In this document: positions 6,767 to 8,872 of the stretch, in pieces | Layout: every line of letters starts with the position of its first letter | Position numbering within the stretch: position 1 is the first letter of the stretch | From: Caldifarciminota bacterium | Lineage (GTDB): Bacteria > Hydrothermota > Tepidihabitantia > Tepidihabitantales > Tepidihabitantaceae | Direction: 5' to 3' | Assembly (NCBI GenBank): GCA_011049385.1 | Contig: DSBX01000267.1 | Location: forward strand, 1-8,872 | DNA length: 8,872 nt | Notes under the pieces: model-generated | Databases searched by the model: none | The model's input: the letters and a program-made list of their open reading frames with translations, nothing else | Told to the model about the DNA's origin: nothing | Translations under genes and position numbers: made by a program

Positions 6767-7777
6767 TCAGGCCTGCCCCTGGTGCGTCAGGGTCAGAGTG
6801 CTTCCCACGACCGTGAACCCCTGCCGCTGGCAATGGGCGATCAGCGGGGTTTCGGAAGTCGGGGCCGATACCTGCGCGTAGCGGATGCCATTGCGCTTGA
6901 ACTCGTCGAGGACGTCGCCGAGCAGGCGTGGCACGACGCCATTGCCGCGGTACTCGTGCGCGGTCGCAACCAGGTCCACCGAGCCGACGCTGAAGCCGAG
7001 CGTCCGGGTCGTGTCGGTGCGCATCCGGGCGGTCTCCCGGCCTGCGACCGAAACGGCCAGCAGGCCGACGGGGCGCCGGCCGTCGCGGGCGATGAGCAGG
7101 TTTCCGTTGTTCGCGTAGTCGCGCAGCCAGGCGCCGTGAACCCGGGCGGCCGCTCTCGGCGAGAGGCGGAGGTCCCAGCCCAGCAGTCCGTCCGGAATCT
7201 GGTCGGCTGTTTCGTTGAGCGCGGCCTCGACTTCGACCGGCTCAGCGGTCCGGACCTCGTAGGGTTGCCCGGTGCCGGTTGTCGCGGATTCCTGTCCGGC
7301 GGACAGGACGTACTCCGAGAGGTCGCGCACGAGGGTCAGCGAGGTGTTGCTCAACGTGTAGTCGAGTCGCTCGAGCGCGTTGATACCGGCAAGGTCGGTT
7401 CCGGGGATGCGGGCCACGAAGCAGGCCCGCCGGCCGGCCTGGCGCATCGAGTCGCGAACGAGCAGGCCCTTCACCAATGCCTGTTCCGCGGGACGTCCAA
7501 GCGCGAGCAGGTGGCGAATCCGGAAGACGCGGCGGTTGAGCTCGTGCGACGCCCGGTCGTCCACAGCCGTCACGCAGAGCCCGGTCATCCGGTGGTCCAT
7601 CAGCCAGGTCTTGGCGAGTCCCCCGGACTCGACCGTTTGACCTATGTCATCGGCGAGGTACCGGGTACTTGCGGATGACTGCCCGCAGTCAGCCCAACCG
7701 CAGGGCCGACGGTCGCACGATTCTAGCAGGTCGTTAAGCAGTCTATCGTTCTCCGTGGTCAACAGGTCGGCGATCAT
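6767..7777 (-). CDS. GNAT-family N-acetyltransferase (WecD-like, two GNAT halves)
   Basis: Predicted acetyl-CoA-dependent transferase of 336 residues. The ATG at 7777 is chosen because GAGGGGG (7784-7790) precedes it by 6 nt; a TTG at 7798 would add seven residues but overlaps that ribosome site. The C-terminal half (about 173-336) has the GNAT core: VGLLAVSV, then the acetyl-CoA motif with RGNGVVPRLL (277-286), then a terminal strand region with HCQRQGFTVV. The N-terminal half (about 45-155) also resembles a GNAT fragment, ending CFVARIP, GINALERLDY and NTSLTLVR, a pattern seen in WecD/RffC-type enzymes that acetylate amino-sugar nucleotides. The acceptor cannot be read from sequence. A surface-sugar substrate would fit the adjacent SLBB gene 63 nt downstream, but this is inference. 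No membrane segments or signal peptide. It is transcribed divergently from the lipoprotein gene. Confidence 0.85.
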   Translation of the reverse strand: MIADLLTTENDRLLNDLLESCDRRPCGWADCGQSSASTRYLADDIGQTVESGGLAKTWLMDHRMTGLCVTAVDDRASHELNRRVFRIRHLLALGRPAEQALVKGLLVRDSMRQAGRRACFVARIPGTDLAGINALERLDYTLSNTSLTLVRDLSEYVLSAGQESATTGTGQPYEVRTAEPVEVEAALNETADQIPDGLLGWDLRLSPRAAARVHGAWLRDYANNGNLLIARDGRRPVGLLAVSVAGRETARMRTDTTRTLGFSVGSVDLVATAHEYRGNGVVPRLLGDVLDEFKRNGIRYAQVSAPTSETPLIAHCQRQGFTVVGSTLTLTHQGQA

Positions 7778-7783
7778 TACGCA

Positions 7784-7790
7784 CCCCCTC
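7784..7790 (-). promoter_or_regulatory. Shine-Dalgarno of the GNAT gene
   Basis: GAGGGGG on the minus strand, 6 nt before the ATG at 7777. It favours that ATG over the TTG at 7798. Confidence 0.65.
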
Positions 7791-8001
7791 AAGAGCAAAT
7801 CGAACCCCTCTGATGCCTGCCCGGGTCGTCCTGACGGCCTTCGTCCGGCTTTCCGGCAACAGCTTGTCGGTTCCCGGGCCTTTCTCCACAGTCATTGCTA
7901 TTGCAGGCAGCGTGCCGCTGTTGTCTGCCGCCGTTTCGTTCGTTAACTCATTGTCTGTTGGCGTGTTGCCTCCAACCCGGGTCCGGCTGTCTGCGTGGTG
8001 T

Positions 8002-8028
8002 CCGGTTCCGACCGCAACCGGGGAACCG
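8002..8028. repeat. Competing inverted repeats in the divergent intergenic region
   Basis: CGGTTCC (8003-8009) can pair with GGAACCG (8022-8028). The overlapping CCGGTT (8002-8007) can instead pair with AACCGG (8016-8021). The two pairings exclude each other. This could be an operator or a small RNA switch; chance is a real alternative in GC-rich DNA. Confidence 0.4.
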
Positions 8029-8080
8029 ATAACCCGCACTATCAGGGTGTGTTGTCCGGTGCGACAGTCGCGGGACTATC

Positions 8081-8126
8081 GCTTGCAGGTCGGATGGGTA
8101 TTGCTAGAATACCGGTAGATGCAAGC
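8081..8126. repeat. Nested inverted repeat over the lipoprotein promoter and start codon
   Basis: Outer arms GCTTGCA (8081-8087) and TGCAAGC (8120-8126) are perfectly complementary. Inside, GGTATT (8097-8102) and AATACC (8108-8113) are also perfectly complementary around GCTAG. The inner repeat brackets the -10 box; the outer one covers the -35 box and the start codon. It is a likely repressor or activator site. Confidence 0.6.
8083..8110 (+). promoter_or_regulatory. Probable sigma-70-type promoter of the lipoprotein gene (leaderless)
   Basis: TTGCAG (8083-8088), 16-nt spacer, TAGAAT (8105-8110), with TGC just before the -10 as in an extended -10. The ATG is at 8119, only 8 nt after the -10, so transcription should start at or within about 2 nt of the start codon. 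No Shine-Dalgarno precedes the ATG. Confidence 0.6.
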
Positions 8127-8811
8127 AATACTCCCCGCGATTCCGCGTATGGCCTGCGGTGCGGTGTTGATGATGGCATTGGCGGCCGGTTGCCGTAACA
8201 CCGGTCCGCCGACGATTGTCCGGGTGGAGGGGCCGGTCGAGGTGTCTTCCGGTGATACCGCGGCGTACGAATGCCAGGCCTGGGATTGGGATTCGGAGCC
8301 GATCCGGTTCTACTGGACCGCCAGCCGGGGCGAGGTTTTCGAACAGGGCGACGAACCGACCCGCAGTATGTCCTATGTCCGATGGGCCGGGCCGGAGTCG
8401 GCCGGGCCGGCGGTGGTGCGAGTTGCGGTCGTTGACCTCGACAGCATGGTCACCCGCGACAGCATCAGCGTCAATGTCCGGGTGAAGTCGCGCACGGTGC
8501 TGAGTGCCGACGGCCTGCTCAAGTCCGGGCATACCAGGACCTGGAGCGACAGCTTGAGTCACGGTCATCGCCTGTCGGGCTGGTTCGATGTTGATACCGG
8601 CCGGGTCTCGTTTCGCCTGCTCGATACTTCGAGTTACCGGCGCTGGGCCGCGGGCGACAGCTACGAGCCGCTCTACGAGGCGGTGCAGGTGCGTGAAGAT
8701 TCACTCCGCCTCGGCGTACCGTCCTCGGGCCGCCATTACATCGTTCTCGACAACCGTTCGGGTAAGCTCGACCAGCAGTTCCGGGTGCGTCTTACCGCTG
8801 TCACACCTTGA
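8119..8811 (+). CDS. Predicted lipoprotein with Ig/PKD-like and GOLD-like domains
   Basis: 230 residues. The N-terminus has Arg10, a hydrophobic stretch and the lipobox LAAGC, making Cys25 the probable lipidated residue; the mature protein would be anchored to a membrane on the periplasmic or outer face. Residues about 31-122 look like an Ig/PKD-type beta-sandwich (GPVEVSSGDTAAYECQA, RFYWTAS, then alternating strands to ISVNVRV). Residues about 137-228 resemble a GOLD/emp24-like beta-sandwich: SGWFDVDTGRVSFRLLD, YRRWAAGDSYEPLY and GRHYIVLDNRSG are the pattern. Such modules mediate binding; no catalytic motif is seen. The ATG at 8119 is kept because it supplies the positive charge before the hydrophobic core; the Met at 8149 would not. 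The gene has no Shine-Dalgarno and sits 8 nt behind a -10 box, so a leaderless transcript is expected. The function is otherwise unknown. Confidence 0.85.
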   Translation: MQAILPAIPRMACGAVLMMALAAGCRNTGPPTIVRVEGPVEVSSGDTAAYECQAWDWDSEPIRFYWTASRGEVFEQGDEPTRSMSYVRWAGPESAGPAVVRVAVVDLDSMVTRDSISVNVRVKSRTVLSADGLLKSGHTRTWSDSLSHGHRLSGWFDVDTGRVSFRLLDTSSYRRWAAGDSYEPLYEAVQVREDSLRLGVPSSGRHYIVLDNRSGKLDQQFRVRLTAVTP

Positions 8812-8821
8812 CCGCCCGGCC

Positions 8822-8849
8822 TTGAACGACGCCTCCTTTGCCCTAGAAT
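8822..8849 (+). promoter_or_regulatory. Probable promoter of the next gene (leaderless)
   Basis: TTGAAC (8822-8827), 16-nt spacer, TAGAAT (8844-8849). A GTG codon follows 6 nt later at 8856. The geometry and -10 box are the same as for the lipoprotein promoter. Confidence 0.55.
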
Positions 8850-8857
8850 GGCGTCGT
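8826..8857. repeat. Inverted repeat around the right-edge promoter
   Basis: ACGACGCC (8826-8833) and GGCGTCGT (8850-8857) are perfectly complementary 8-bp arms separated by 16 nt, with the TAGAAT box abutting the right arm. There is no T-tract, so it is more likely an operator than a terminator for the lipoprotein gene, whose stop codon lies only 14 nt upstream. Confidence 0.55.
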
Positions 8858-8872
8858 GTTAGAGGTCTACAC
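8856..8872 (+). CDS. Possible start of a further gene, cut by the window edge
   Basis: GTG TTA GAG GTC TAC follow a promoter-like element by 6 nt and stay open to the edge, five full codons. The call rests only on promoter position and its likeness to the leaderless lipoprotein start. No product can be named. Confidence 0.3.

Larger units (their letters stand above)
7778..8118. other. Divergent intergenic region
   Basis: 341 bases between the minus-strand GNAT gene and the plus-strand lipoprotein gene. It contains the GNAT ribosome site (7784-7790), a pair of competing inverted repeats (8002-8028) and the probable lipoprotein promoter (8083-8110) inside a nested palindrome. No convincing minus-strand promoter was found by eye. 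Open frames of about 100 codons cross it on both strands, but neither has recognisable domains or a ribosome site, and the region is visibly less GC-biased than the genes on either side, so I treat it as non-coding. Confidence 0.65.

Noticed and set aside
7719..7727. A third CTAGAAT box, on the minus strand inside the GNAT gene
   Set aside because: It encodes Leu-Glu-Ser near the GNAT N-terminus, has no convincing -35 element, and no start codon follows at the right distance.
7743..8039. 98-codon minus-strand open frame in the divergent intergenic region, running into the GNAT gene start
   Set aside because: No domain, no Shine-Dalgarno, third-position GC lower than in the real genes, and it would overlap the GNAT start. 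A decayed gene remnant cannot be excluded.
7863..8058. Four TTGTC(C/T/G)G motifs at 7864, 7921, 7951 and 8052
   Set aside because: The spacing is irregular and the motif is short, so it is not enough for a claim of repeated regulator sites.
7813..8118. 101-codon plus-strand open frame ending at the lipoprotein start
   Set aside because: Overlaps the opposite frame, has an unusual composition without motifs, and contains the probable lipoprotein promoter.
8848..8862. ATG at 8848 as the start of the right-edge gene
   Set aside because: That frame stops after four codons, at TAG (8860-8862).

Overview
This is a GC-rich bacterial window with eight confident protein genes, one probable gene start at the right edge, one strong intrinsic terminator and one 341-base intergenic region. 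There are no tRNA or rRNA genes, insertion sequences or CRISPR arrays. The organism cannot be named from the sequence. A potassium-type membrane pyrophosphatase, a type IV pilus/type II secretion ATPase, large sensor kinases and a lipoprotein with Ig-like and GOLD-like domains suggest an anaerobic, double-membraned (diderm) bacterium. Uncultivated lineages such as WOR-3 or other FCB-type phyla would fit, but that is a low-confidence inference.

Layout. Positions 1-1271 (+) hold the C-terminal 60 percent or so of a membrane-bound ion-pumping pyrophosphatase (hppA), closed by a perfect 13-bp hairpin plus T-tract at 1297-1334. Converging on it is a minus-strand series that reads, in transcription order: a GNAT acetyltransferase (7777-6767), a small SLBB-domain exported protein (6703-6254), a 774-residue receiver/PAS/histidine kinase (6250-3926), two stand-alone receiver proteins (3933-3535 and 3538-3032) and a GspE/PilB-type ATPase (3035-1338). 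From the SLBB gene onward the genes are separated by 3 nt or overlap by 8, 4 and 4 nt, which is a tightly coupled operon. The GNAT gene lies 63 nt upstream of it and may belong to it. On the plus strand from 8119 is a lipoprotein gene, divergent from the GNAT gene, followed by a likely new gene beginning at a GTG at 8856.

How the genes may work together. The kinase and two receivers are transcribed with the motor ATPase of a type IV pilus or secretion machine, so a simple reading is a phosphorelay that controls assembly of a surface filament or secretion. The SLBB protein and the WecD-like acetyltransferase hint at surface polysaccharide as a second output. This is inference from gene order; no pilin, PilC, PilT or glycosyltransferase genes lie in the window.

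Most unusual features: (i) a 33-nt direct repeat (32/33 identical) placed in frame at both ends of the second receiver gene, giving near-identical peptide tags before and after the receiver domain; (ii) two promoter-like elements (TTGNAN-16-TAGAAT) only 6-8 nt from the start codons they would serve, implying leaderless mRNAs, each overlapping an inverted repeat; (iii) an unassigned C-terminal domain on the kinase that looks like a degenerate GGDEF fold; (iv) a cysteine/histidine-rich PAS domain in the same kinase.
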